DNA of 64,000 bases from Clavulina sp. PMI_390 (Eukaryota > Basidiomycota > Agaricomycetes > Cantharellales > Hydnaceae): contig WIDE01000011.1 in the NCBI GenBank assembly GCA_015039315.1, forward strand, positions 1-64,000. Direction: 5' to 3'. This document shows positions 23,012 to 38,363 of the stretch, piece by piece. A model generated the notes under the pieces. That model was not told where the DNA came from. It was given only the letters and a program-made list of their open reading frames with translations, and searched no databases. Within the stretch, counting starts at the first letter, position 1; every line of letters starts with the position of its first letter. A program made the translations under genes and the position numbers.

Positions 23012-26000
23012 TCACGGGGTCGGTTCAAGATGAGTGTCTTCTACCTTAGCTGTCAATGAAATCGAAAAAGTCCACTTACCCTTCTTTTGATGAGGGACGA
23101 ACTGGTGCTGTCTCCAAAGCCCAATACTTTCGAACCGCAAATTGCATTCTTCGCATCTCCAGACTAAGGAGCGGCGTCATTAGCAACAGGGAAGTAAGTC
23201 ACAAAACAGGACTTACTTTTTTTTCCATGAACCTTGACCTGATGCTGGATCCATAGCCCAATATTTTCGAACCGCGAACCACATTCTTTGCAGCTCCGGG
23301 CTACGTAGCCGGCAGTACCCAACAATGGAGTCCGATGCATTGAAGAGACCACACTCACTACGCATAGTGCTCCTCAGTCCACGGTCACGAACGAGTCTCA
23401 TGACAGCCTGGCGAATGACTGTCGATACAGGATGTTTGTTGACTTCGTGAATCAAGGTCCCCTTATCCACCGTCAAGCGTACGGCAGCGCCGAAGTGAGC
23501 AGCTTGACAGTATGACACTTCCTCGCTCAGGGGCTGCTCAAGGGAAGATAATTTCGGGTGGACCCCAGGGTGTTTCCAGAACCATCCAACCGACGAGCCG
23601 CCGCCAACAGCTATTGGAGTCACTGAAAGCTGTTTTTCTGCGGAGGGTCCTTGGGATTTGAGGAGGTTGCACTGATCGAGATCAGGGTGTAGTCTCTTCA
23701 TATGCGCCACCACACGCCAAAAGTTCCGATATGTTGGATTCAGCAGATATGCTTGCACAGGAGCCATGTCTTTAGTTCCAAAGTAACCACGCTGTGCGAG
23801 GTAGCCAACCTGTCGAAGATGATACAGATGGTAATTATCAATATAGGAGGTACTAGTAATACTCACCGGTAATCCCCACATTAGTACGTGTTCAGGGTGA
23901 ATGACTTCTAGAATGATGATGACGCGTGCGAGTAGTGGATAGATGTCATTGGCTTGGCAGCCGAAGACCCAGATGTCCATGAATGAGCCCGAGAGACGAG
24001 CCAGCCGATCCGCTGTGATCGTGGCTAATATCTGGCCGCTTGTCTGTGGATAGAGAACCTCAACCATCGTTCTAAACATCCATCTATGCATAATGGGAAG
24101 TTAGTAGTAAAACAAGCAAAACCACAAAGCCACGATAGCCAACTCACGACACCCCGGAGCCGCTGAATGGGTCGTGGATGTCCGCATTTCCAGCTGCCAC
24201 TCTTTGAGTGACATCCTTGCCTAATGTAACGTGAGAGACCCTTCCGTAAGGGAGAAGAGTCAAATTAGTGGAAGCGCTGATCGCCGCAAGGACGGCGTGA
24301 CACGGAATGTCGGTATCCAGCTGCTCGCGGAAATACTTTGCGGCATGAATCGTGGATTTTGTTACGACTTCACGTTGTTGCCCTTCAAGGCTGCCGGGGG
24401 TTAGTGGGGCATCAGTGCGAAGGGCCTGAGCAAGCAGTCTAACGTGAGATGTACCAGACGTCGACAGGAAGATATCATACGCACCTCCCTAAGTGTCAGG
24501 TTGCTAGCGATTAGGCGAGGTCCATCGATTTTGCCCGTAGCCACCCCGCCTGCACCAACATTCTCCCAAACGGACCTATCATACTAATCCAGAACTCCTC
24601 AGAATACCAGTTTGCCGGATATCCAGTCCTACGATCCCTGCCCTTGTCCTGAACCTCCACCAAAACCCAAATCGGTTCTCGGTCCTCAGGCTTGACCTCA
24701 CCCCCATCGATATCAGGCTCGAAGTCGTCATCTTCTACATTCTCATAGTCGGCACACTCGTCATTGGCAGTTTCATCGGAGGCAGTCTCCTCAGAGTGGT
24801 TTGCGTCGACATCGGTGGCACGCTGTCGAATGGCGTGCAGCTCCTTGACGAAGAGGGTATTGAAAGTCTGTGACGCCCTAGAAGAAAACGCCTTGCAATA
24901 GTCTTCGACTGATCGCTCGTGTGCAGTCCGCTCTGTCGCCCCCACGTAAAGTATGCCGATAATCTCGTGGCCTTGATAGTCAGAGACTGCGGCTTCCCAG
25001 ATCATTGCTCTAAAAGCGGTCCGGCCTCCTCGGCGTATCAAGACTCTACACACTGCTCGAAGCTCTCCTACCGTTAGTTCTGTGCGGCGAACGTAATGCT
25101 TCCGATCGCATTCGCCAATAGGGTGCAAATCCTCCTCGTCCTCGAGGCTCCTGATTCTCCTAAAAGGCACAGGGTGATCGTCCGGGTTGTAGAAGAATGG
25201 TCCTTTGTCCAAATAGTCTTGGATAGCTAGTAGGGTCTTTTTTCGCTTCGGGTGGTCCATATAGCTAACATATTCGGTGGGCGCTGTGAGAGCTGCAGGG
25301 TTCTCTTGGAGCTTCTGTTTGTCGACTTCGATGACGATGCCCTTCATAGTATCTCGAGCTTTAAGACGTGACATCAGGTCGTGGTGTTGCTGGATCGCAG
25401 CGTTGACCTTATCTTGGATCACCTTATCTTTTTCTGCAGTCGCCAAGGCAGATGGCTCCGGGCCACTAGCAGGTGAAAGAGGGGATAAACTAGGAGTAGT
25501 CGGAGAAGACAAAGAATCAATCGATTCAACGGGTTTGTCAGCATAGGACGGCGATCGGTGATGAGGTGCAGGAAGAGTAGGTGCATTTGTGATGTTCGGT
25601 GCATGAGTCAACGGAGATGATGTGGGGATGAACGATTTGGTTGCTGGGAGGTCTGGAGTTTGCTCGAGAGTAGTCGAGGGCGTGGGTTGTTGGAAGCTGG
25701 AAGCAAGGGGGCTAGGAAACGATGCAGCAGAGGGGGTCAAGAGAGAGCGAGCGGTCAGAGGAGACACTATAGGCGGCAGAGCCGCAGAGGCAATCATGGA
25801 TGTAAAGGCAGGTCCCAATAGAGGAAATGATGGAGTGTTTGAAGCTTTCATATGTGTTGGAAGGATGCTTGAGAGCGAGAGACCAGGTATGAATGCAACA
25901 GGGGTTATCGATGATATGCCCGGGAGGCGTAGTAGAGGCGGTTGACGGATGGAGGCTGAGGAAAAACTTGCTGATGTGAGCTGTGGAGGAGTAGTGAGTA

Positions 26001-26375
26001 CAGGTGGTTGAGAAGTGCGGGTCGACAAGGGAATGGTTGGTGGAGGTCGTCGAAAACTCGCTGGGATCGGCGGTATAAGAGGCCGTGTGTAGGTTGGATC
26101 TGTCAATCGAGGGTTAGAGCTGCTGGTAAATTAGATACAAGACGCAGCTTACCATTGTCCCCTCTCTTGCGCTAGTTGATCAAGGACAGAGGCCAATGAA
26201 TGGGGCGAGAATCAGGTGGAAGCTTATTTGCAGCACATACGAGGCTCACGGTCGTTGGAAGCTCGCGGCCCGCCGAATTATTGGGTGTTTCCTTCGTTCC
26301 TAGTACGTCGAAAAGAGTGCCAGATGTAAATTAGAGGTAATACCGACCAGCAGGCGGAAAGATCGAGGGTTTCAT
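23012..26375 (-). CDS. Unrecognised protein with two C-terminal C2H2 zinc fingers
   Basis: Proposed single gene, minus strand. The start at 26375 gives MKPSIFPPAGTKETPNNSAG through three short exons, then enters a long exon (about 26100-24530). That exon has a Pro/Ser-rich half followed by an ordered half containing DKGPFFYNPDDHPVPFRRIR, VCRVLIRRGGRTAFRAM and EIIGILYVGATERT, then an acidic stretch. A weak 5' splice site (GTGCAG) can join it to GGAYDIFLSTSGTSHV; without that join the frame stops at 24511 and the next exons have no start. Downstream exons are ordered but unfamiliar. The last three exons encode fingers CKECGSRFENIGLWIQH..H and CEECNLRFESIGLWRQH..H, then end at 23012. Zinc fingers suggest DNA or RNA binding. 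The one-gene model is my inference; two genes remain possible. Confidence 0.55.
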
Positions 26376-26386
26376 TGCCGGGCCAT
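26372..26386 (-). promoter_or_regulatory. Upstream ORF overlapping the zinc-finger gene start
   Basis: Directly before the proposed main ATG at 26375 there is an upstream ATG at 26386 that encodes only M-A-R-Q. Its TGA stop shares bases with the main ATG (ATGA). Such an overlap can limit or couple translation of the main frame by reinitiation. Whether the upstream ATG lies in the mRNA is not known. Confidence 0.4.
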
Positions 26387-26985
26387 GAGAAAATGCTGGC
26401 ACCTGTCTTGTCTAGCATGCCTTCCTAAGAGCGAATCGGAGTCCGAGTCCTTGTGAGATGAAGCTCGATAAGAGACGTTAGGCTGCTGCTTCGAGGTAAG
26501 CCTACAGGGCTAATACTAGCGAATGTCGTAGAGGATGTGCCCAGCCAGGCCTATGGAAGCGGTCCTGATGTGAGCGTGTTTTCCAATGAAGGCTTGGCTG
26601 TCGCTGATAGGACTCGATAGCAGGCGGCGAGTGCCGGGCCGATGATAGTAGTCCCAATGAGACGCTTTACCACTGTCGAAGTTTGGCCAGATCGCTGCTC
26701 TACTCCGTTCGCAAGCATAAGTGACGCTAGGCGATTCGAGAGGAGAGGATTAAGGAGCCAACGAAGACAGTGAGACGGTCGCATTTTATTCGAGGCCAGC
26801 GTCTTTCGACCTGCGCCGAGGCCATGCAGAACGTTATGGAGCCCCCAGTAGTGTGTAACGCGAGGAGATTCGGACCCCCGAGGTGGGCTTCGCTCTCGAA
26901 CCCGACTGAATTGATTATGAAATGCGTACCTATTTTGGCTTATTTTTCCGTCGAGTGTGATAGAGCATCTGCCAGCTCAGTCCAA
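26376..26985. promoter_or_regulatory. Divergent intergenic region, zinc-finger gene / SEC66
   Basis: About 610 bases lie between divergent starts. Two open frames here (26551-26784 minus and the frame leading into SEC66 from 26770) have no family likeness. The last 13 bases before the SEC66 ATG are the part also found in the captured fragment at 17973. Confidence 0.4.
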
Positions 26986-28033
26986 ATGGCTGTCCCAGTC
27001 TACATCCCGTTCGCCTTTATCGCCCTCCTCGTTGGAGGTCTTGGCATATTCTCGAGGATATACCGAAACAGACAAGCAAGTACGTGACGCTGTCTTAGAA
27101 AAGCACGTCTCACTGTCTCACTGACTATGCTCTTCTGTCCACTTTTGCCCACCCTTTGCCACCTTGACTATAGCGAGAACTTACGTTCCTTGGTTCCCTA
27201 GTCACCCTGAACGAGACACCTATATCACTCTGCTTCAAACAGAACCTAAACCATCTGATGCCCTGCTAAAAGCTGCTCTGCTACGTCGAGCAGTCGCTGA
27301 CGTTCGACGGATCTTCCGCATTCGTGATGACAAAGCTGCGCTGAGCGCGCTACTACAGAAGGGATCTATCGACGACGAGCTGTGGGCCAACTTCCAGACT
27401 GCGGAGAAGGAGCTCGAGGCTGAGATCGTTGAGGTCGTCACCGAAGCAAACACCTTTGTGGAAGGGTGGGGTCAAATCATCTTCCAGAGCGCTGGAGAAA
27501 TCGTGCAGAACGAGAAGCACCGTGATATCTTCACAGGAATTCCCGAGAAGAAGATGGCACTTGGTACGTTTTAACTTTCTCCCTGCACTTCCGCTAGTAT
27601 TGTTGAACGAATGTTCGCCCTTTTTCGCGTTTCGTGTATACAGCGAAGAAGCTAGGTCTGCTGAGGCCTGCAGTTGAGAAGGCGGCAAGTCCCATTACTG
27701 CCTCGCAGCCCTCTCCCCCTGCCTCAACTCCAGCTCCCTCAATAACAGTCACCGCTGCCGCAGCCGCCGCGAACCCCAAACCCATGAATAACGAAACTAT
27801 ACCTCCCTCCAACACCACAGGTGGTGTTGGCAGTAGCATCTCAACACCAAACGGGTCTCCCATGAAAACTTCTCAGTCGCTCCCCCCTGTCACTCCTTCA
27901 AAAGAACAACCCACCTCTCCTCCTGCCAGCATCGGAAAGGTGCGGCTCTTACTTTCTGTCACTGGTGACACGTATGCTGACAATCCACATTCCATTACAG
28001 AGTGCGGGAAAGAAGAAGAATAAGAAGAAGTAG
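26986..28033 (+). CDS. SEC66: Sec66/Sec71-like subunit of the Sec62/Sec63 ER translocation complex
   Basis: Subunit of the complex that helps post-translational import of secretory proteins through the ER translocon. Four exons, 26986-27079, 27174-27563, 27644-27939 and 28001-28033, sum to 813 bases, 270 residues, with consistent phases. The N-terminus is a short lumenal piece and one membrane helix (FAFIALLVGGLGIF), then basic YRNRQ. The conserved Sec66 core follows: YVPWFPSHPERDTYI, LLKAALLRRAVADVRRI, LLQKGSIDDELW and the GWGQIIFQSAGEI region. A Pro/Ser/Ala-rich tail of about 90 residues ends in a separate 33-base exon encoding SAGKKKNKKK, a very basic cytosolic end. Its first exon is the source of the fragment at 17973. 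Confidence 0.92.
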
Positions 28034-28369
28034 AAAGGCCTTTGATATTCTTGTCATACTATTCGTATCACTTATTCTATCCCACTCCACCTCCAAACTG
28101 CCGCGACTATCGTAGGATGTCAAGGGGTCTTGAGATCATTAAGAGTGTCATTGCCTTTATTTATCATGATGTGCATCGGTACCATAAGAGACAGCAAGAC
28201 GGAGGAAAGCAAGTGAAATACAGGAAGAACAAACTAGTAGGACAGACGGGCGAACGGGTTCACACATGGCACCAACTTGCCACGAAATTGGAAGCAATTC
28301 TCGGGTGGGTTAGGAGCGGGGTTAAGGAATGGCCGGGGACGACAGGTACTGGCCAGGCGGAAGACACGC
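28034..28369. other. Short convergent intergenic region
   Basis: Between the SEC66 stop and the USP7-like stop on the other strand. It should hold both 3' ends. The 112-codon plus-strand frame here starts in the SEC66 3' region and has no family likeness. Nothing else seen. Confidence 0.5.
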
Positions 28370-32641
<4,272 letters not shown>

Positions 32642-33880
32642 GGTGGCCGTTGGAGATGACCCCTTCTCGTCGATCACTTCTATTGGGACAGCTTCCGACT
32701 GCCGTCGCAATGACCCAGAACTGATCAGCGCCTCGCAGTCGTCGATAAGAATGTGGTAACAAATAGCATACCATTTGGTAGATATCGCTATCGAGTTATG
32801 GAAGGCTGAGAGGAATTGTAGATGATGGCCAACGCTCACGACCCAGCGCGTCTTAGCTGACACACACACAACGACTCGGGCTCCGGCGTTACCCGCCGCT
32901 ACCGCCGCAGTGCATCCTTTTTTTGGTCCCTCCACATCTCTCAACAGTTCGAGGCTCACCACTCTGTTATCACCAATAAAATACGGGTTCTTCAGTGCTT
33001 GGAATTTCCTTCCTGTCCGCTGTCTTTCTGTTATTTTTCTCGTTCTTTTTTCGTTTTGTGTGCCTATGCACAGGCCTTAGATATCCGACAGGAGCGTCTT
33101 TGACTGGGCGATCAATTCGTCTATCGCTTTTAGCATCTTCACTGATGCTGCCGCTCATGTTTATTCGCGAGTGGCGGGGTGAGCTCACCAGCGCTTTGCT
33201 GGGTATTGTCGGTCATGAGTCATTCCCGTGCAAGAACGAGCCAGTGTATCATCGTACGTCCTTGACATAGAGATCTGATCACGTCTTGTGATTAGTTTCT
33301 GTCGGTGTTACCACCGGTACGCCGCATTGGCGGAGGGTTCATGGATCAATGAATTTTTGGGCTTTCCGCTTTTTGCGGAACCTGTCCCCACTTTTCTCCA
33401 TCCATGCATCCAAACATATATTTTTCATACTTTTACCTACATTTGTTATCTCTGTACACTCCAGCCTGCTATGCCTATATATTCTACCATGTGTCCAATG
33501 ATTGCTCCCAGTTCATGGGGTTGAACTTGCTACAGAACCCTCAGTACAGCTTTTTGACGTACAAATATAAAGCTCTTTCACCAGCAATCAAGTTCTGTAC
33601 AAAAATATACCCCTTTGAACCGCATTGGGAACCAAATGTGAGTGTATCGGGGACGTCTCAGAAAGAAGAGCCTTTCGGCGGGCAGGTTGTGGAGATATGA
33701 CGGAAGCCAGAAAGACAGTGCAGTTGCTAGTGCGGCAAATGAGCGAGCGTCTCAAGAGAGCTCCCTTGAGAGTCAGTAACAAAAAGGTAAAAATGAGCTT
33801 TCAGGAAAACCAAGCGTATAAGTTCCAGAATGATCATATCACAACTCCGAAACTCCTCCTATCCACTAGAGCAAAAGTGA
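32642..33880. other. Gene-poor region upstream of the USP7-like gene
   Basis: About 1.2 kb. The first part must contain the USP7-like promoter. Open frames on both strands (for example 32970-33188 minus, 32995-33270 plus, 33404-33700 plus) are short, lack family likeness and show AT-rich, coding-unlike composition. No gene or repeat found. Confidence 0.5.
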
Positions 33881-33968
33881 TGATCTGACCCAGGGTCGAA
33901 CTGAGGACCTTCAGTGCACATTGACATACAATGTAAAACTGACGCGCTAGCCACTGCGCCACCAGATC
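33881..33968 (-). tRNA. tRNA-Val (anticodon TAC) with a 15-base intron
   Basis: Read on the minus strand from 33968. The acceptor stem GATCTGG pairs with TCAGATC, with one G-T wobble, and A is the discriminator. The D stem is GCGC/GCGC. The anticodon stem TCAGT pairs with ACTGA. The T stem CTCAG pairs with CTGGG (one wobble) around TTCGACC. The 22 bases between the anticodon-stem arms exceed a 7-base loop by 15. With the intron at the usual site between positions 37 and 38 the loop becomes TTTACAC, a typical Val(TAC) loop. The tRNA body also resembles elongator tRNA-Met, but the loop does not. No CCA is encoded, as usual in eukaryotes. Confidence 0.82.
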
Positions 33969-34729
33969 GTCTCCGTTGAAATCGGGAGTCATTGCTTTTT
34001 GGATGTTTGAAATTTCCTCGGTACGTTTTTGAGCAGACATGGACATTAGATAAAGTAGAATGTAACAGGATACTGTCAGCTTCTTGAATAAAATGATCGA
34101 ATTTCCGCCCCGTGTCCCCCTCTGGTTCGGAACCATCAAATATGCTTGAGACAACTGAACGCCTTGGACTTACGGAGCCCCAACATCCTCAAGTACTTTA
34201 TCCCTTCCTTCAACTAGAGCCCCTAGTTCTATTAGAAATTAAGCTGATTTGATCTATAAATTTAGTCTTGAGCTATCCGGGTGCTTTGATTGTTTGGCAA
34301 GGGGGTTGATTTGAGTCCTCCTTGGGACAGATCCCCAAATATATCACGATCCAGTGCAATACGAGGGACAGAATGGTCCCGCTCTTAATTCTTATCGACC
34401 TAAGCCTTCAATCGTTACCCCGTCCAAGTCAAGTACAGTGTCAATACTCATTGCAAGAACTCTCTCACGGGCTACATTTCCACTATAGCCGGCCAGATTT
34501 GCATTGACTACCTTGACTGACACTCTGAAACGCTTCGAACAGGGATCGCCCATTGAACTCTCCACAACTTGAAAATAACCCGTGCCCTGATAACTATCAT
34601 AGAGGAGTCAGATGGTTGAGTCCACGGTCAAGATGAAAAGACAGGTCACACGACAAAACTGGTTCCGAAAGTCACGATCGCGCACGGAACCGTCACGGTG
34701 CCTCGAACTCACTCGATCGATTTGTGCGA
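33969..34729. other. Intergenic region after the tRNA
   Basis: About 760 bases between the 5' end of the minus-strand tRNA and the next plus-strand gene. Short frames only. I see no conserved domain, repeat or clear regulatory site. Confidence 0.5.
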
Positions 34730-35233
34730 ATGACACTCAAGGCGCTCGAAAAGGGCGCATTCCAGTTATATGACCTAAAGGTCATCGTTGTTGTTCCTGA
34801 TGGCACACCCGACGTGACACCATCCACACTCTTGCCCTGCAATGCATATCTCAACGATTCATTCGAGCTTCGCGGAGAGCTGCTATTCCTGCCACCTGGT
34901 CAAGGGATGTCAATCTACTCGATAGGTTCGTTGCTTTTCTCACTATTCAATTCATGTTCACGAGCGCTGACCGTGTTTTGCGGCCGAATCACGGCGTATT
35001 GTACAGCGAGCGTCCTTCCCCTCCTCGCGGCGAAGCAGCGCGTCACGCAGCCCAATGACTGGATGTCGTACGACGCGGATGTTGCATGCCCCGACCCCTT
35101 ATGTCCCTCTCGCTTGCGGATTAAGCGAACTGCGATACGGACCTTCTACCCTGATGGCTCTCAGGAAGTGGAACAATTGCAGAGTGATGTCGAGAGCCAA
35201 GGGCAAGGCGAAGTAGTAGATGTGAGGAAATAA
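34730..35233 (+). CDS. Small conserved fungal protein, function unknown
   Basis: Two exons, 34730-34925 and 35007-35233, give 140 residues. The start is the ATG at 34730 (MTLKALEKGAFQLYDLKVIV); an earlier in-frame GTG was not used. The frame continues across an 81-base intron as SIASVLPLLAAKQR. The middle and end contain PNDWMSYDADVACPDPLCPS and a following FYPDG, giving the pattern CPDPxC with two close cysteines. I recall the same signature in small uncharacterised proteins, possibly the TIGR04076 group, but cannot test that. No signal peptide or membrane segment is evident. The last 25 residues are polar and Glu/Gln-rich. Confidence 0.7.
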   Translation: MTLKALEKGAFQLYDLKVIVVVPDGTPDVTPSTLLPCNAYLNDSFELRGELLFLPPGQGMSIYSIGSLLFSLFNSCSRALTVFCGRITAYCTASVLPLLAAKQRVTQPNDWMSYDADVACPDPLCPSRLRIKRTAIRTFYPDGSQEVEQLQSDVESQGQGEVVDVRK

Positions 35234-35352
35234 CAAGCCTCGATTGCGATTATACTTGATTCATTATCATTTAGAGCACATAGTTGAAGTCGATAAATCG
35301 TCCAATTCCCAATAATACCAGCGCACCCTTACGCCTCCCCCCCTCCTGAGTC

Positions 35353-37817
35353 CTAGTGCTGCACTGCTCCTGCGCCCCTGAAACGTCTGCCCTTTATCGC
35401 ACCGACCCTCACGATAACGCCCGCATGCACATTGGATGTTCCGTCGAGCCAGCTTTGAAAGTTTCCGGCAAATCCGTACGGGTCAAACTCGAGAGGAGGC
35501 AAGGTCGGCGTAATCCCGCCTAAATGACGCATTCCCTTCGTCACCCCGTCTTCATCTAGATCTTCGCTATTGATCGACCCGTTGGTGTTAAAAGCGGAGT
35601 GGGGGCGGTAGCCGAGAGCCTCGTGTCCGGGCGCCTTGGATTGAGCACTAGATGTGCTACTGCACCATGAGCGGGATCTCGCCAAACGAGACTTTCCTAC
35701 CAAGACTTCGTAGCCACTTGGCTCGAGAGCAAGAAATTCTGGTGTATGCACACTAGCAAGCACCTCATCGACAGAATCCAACACTGCTAAGGCGAACCCG
35801 GATGTGTCGACAGAAGGTACAGGAAGGCGGAACTTGCGCAACGTCGGAACTCGAGATAGTGGAGAGGAATTGGTCCCGGTCTCCATCAGCATAGGTTCCG
35901 TAGATAGTGAATGAGCTTGGATATTGACAAAATGATGGCAAGGACTCTTCGGAGGAACGGGAGGCGGAACATCATTCCCTGCAATTGAATCACCGACTTG
36001 TGTCATTATGGACGGCGCTTGATTTGAATCATTGGGTGAGGTGGTCCGCGTAGTGATTTTGGTCTCATTATTGCCAATTTTGTGGTTGAGATGATCGCCG
36101 GCAGTGAGATGCCTCTCTGTCGCTGTCTGGCTTGTGTCCTGTGTCAGCTCCGGGGAGATTACCTTGGTCCTTGATCCTGGAAATTTTCTAGTCTTCTTTC
36201 GGTTCAATACTCCATCCGGGGCCGAGATGTGCTCAAGAGCGAAGGAAAATTGCGGAAGCTGAGGTGGAGCTTCTGTTACATTCGGCTTGGCCTGTACCGG
36301 GGCTGGAGTGTTGGCGGGTTGTGGAGTAGAAGATTCCTTGGCCGTCGTCTGGGGTTGTGGAGCATCTGCGGGCTGGCTCGTAGTGAGAGTCTCTGAGTCA
36401 AGTGAGCGGCGTTGGGCTTCCTGTCCTTCCGCAAACCCATCGCTAGCCGTGCCGATGGATGAGACTGATGCCCGCCTGCGAGGTTTTGAAGCTTTCGGTC
36501 GGGGTGGCTCGGCACGCTGGTTCCACAGCACTTCAGGATCGCTAGAAAGTCGTCGTGCTTTTTGTTTCATTGTTTCCGAGGAACCGTCATTATCCACGGG
36601 CTCGACTGGCTGCTTTCCCGATAATGTTCGGCCACCTGAGAGGGTTTTTGTGCCACCCAGTGATCCATACCGTGGCGAGCGACTGGGAATCGTCGATTGC
36701 GTCGGGAAAGCCAATGATCGTGAGGAAGAGGCGATGGAAGATGTAGACTGAACGCGTCGTAATATCCGCTTGAAAGGAGCCGCCTTTTGAGGTTTTTTCT
36801 TGTCAGCTGGCGTAGGCTTGGGGTCGTCTTCTCTTGGTGGCATAGTCGCCTTCAGTAGTGGAATACCATCAGCAGTTGGTGGTGGACTCAGCAGAGTAAG
36901 ATTCTGGGGCTTGGGAGTTGGAGCCAACATTTTCGAGGCGCCGCCGTTTGAAGAGTGACAAGATGGTGGGATCGGAAGGGTGGAGAGGATACTAGGTGCC
37001 GACTGAGCTCGTGTCTGCTGAGAATTGTCTTCAGGTTCGGTACGCGCCTGGGACTCGAGGCTAGGAGACTTGCTCAATATCAAAGGGACTGTAATGGACA
37101 ATTCGTTGAACATCACTGTAGGTGCAAATTATACAGAACGTGGTGATGCAAACTCACAACCATTGACGCCCTCGAGGGATGAAGCATGAGAATAACTCGA
37201 ACGGAGAGGCATCACCATCGAAGCCAATTGCTCGTGAGAAGGTCGACGGAAGATAGGTACACCCTTTTGACCTTCTGAGATATCTTTATAAGCGGCGGCG
37301 AGTGCCATCCAGTCCTTAGCCCCAATGTCGGCCCCCTGTATGCAAATAGATTAACCACTAGCACCCACATAACAAGAACGTGACAACTTACTGGAGTAGA
37401 GGGATTGGAGTCGAGGAATGATACCATTTTCCCTTCAGACTCAGAACTCCAGATACAGACGGAATTCTGGCGCCTTTTGGGGTTGCCATTACCATCGAGC
37501 GTCGGTGCTTCGAGGAAGATATTGGGAAGATCAGGGATGAGATGGCGAGCAATGCCTGTAGGTTTGGGTGCGGGAGGTCCCGGGATCTCTTCCAGCGCGA
37601 TTCCTCGATCGTTTAGGGTCGGAGTGACTGGAGGTACCTGGAATGGATTACAGAGGAATACGGGTGAATCGGGAGCGCGTTTTGCATGCAAAGTACCCTT
37701 ATTGAGCTTGAAGCCACTGATCAGGGGCTCAGAGTGGCGCTCAGACTGTTTCGCGGGTATATGCTGTTCCTTTGAATGAGTGTTGCCAGTGCTAGCTCGT
37801 CGAAAGCGAGAAAACAT
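35353..37817 (-). CDS. Ser/Pro/Thr-rich, mostly disordered protein, function unknown
   Basis: Three exons are proposed. The first starts at 37817 with MFSRFRRASTGNTHSKEQHI and runs to about 37393. The second (about 37336-37158) carries IGAKDWMALAAAYKDISEGQ and FRRPSHEQLASMVMPLRSSY. The last runs from about 37119 to the stop at 35353. Roughly 790 residues. Only the first two exons and the part around 35690-35860 (PTLRKFRLPVPSVDTSGFAL, LDSVDEVLASVHTPEFLALE) look conserved or ordered; the rest is low complexity with Lys/Arg clusters and many SP and TP sites. No domain recognised. Its last exon ends 120 bases from the preceding convergent gene. Confidence 0.7.
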
Positions 37818-38363
37818 TCTGCAGAGATCTCAACAGGTAGCTAGAATCAGTCTCAAGGTACAACCAGTAGTACGCGGCAGAGAGCAAAGGAGACAGAGAA
37901 CGGGGATGAATGGGCTCCACTCCGTGGGTATCTTATATAAGTGGGTCATTTTGCGAGTGCGGCAGACTCAGACGAGGCGTGATTGAGGAAACCGCCGTGG
38001 GAACAAAAGGTTAATGTGTCACACGCGACTCGGAGACAGTCACAGAAATTATTCCCAAGCGACTGAGCTGCAAACAACACACACTCACCGCAATCTGTCA
38101 AGCGGATGATCCGGGAGGTGGAACTCAGAGTCGTGGACCAGTGATTGTCCACTTGTTGAAAATAAGATGAACCCTCGAGACCATGATGGCTGCCTGGCTT
38201 GTGAATATGCAACGGGACAAACGTACACCTTCATTCTCTCACCTGAGCCTTCCCGCCTATGCAAATTCGCCGGATCCTCATAAGACCTGAGCACAAACCG
38301 ACAGGCAACGCTTACTCCGTCTCCGGCTACTCTATCCCCTCTATCCACCCTTCCCCGCCTATC
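37818..38363. promoter_or_regulatory. Divergent intergenic region
   Basis: About 550 bases between the divergent starts at 37817 and 38364. A CTATCCCCTCTATCCACCC pyrimidine-rich stretch lies just before the downstream ATG, a common fungal leader or promoter trait. No gene seen. Confidence 0.4.

Noticed and set aside
32970..33188. 72-codon basic minus-strand frame before the USP7-like gene
   Set aside because: The true USP7 start at 32641 is supported by splicing to HEAFAG, and this frame has no match or splice link.
37862..38212. Frames between the disordered protein and dehydrogenase paralog 1
   Set aside because: Short, without a family match, and located where two divergent promoters are expected.
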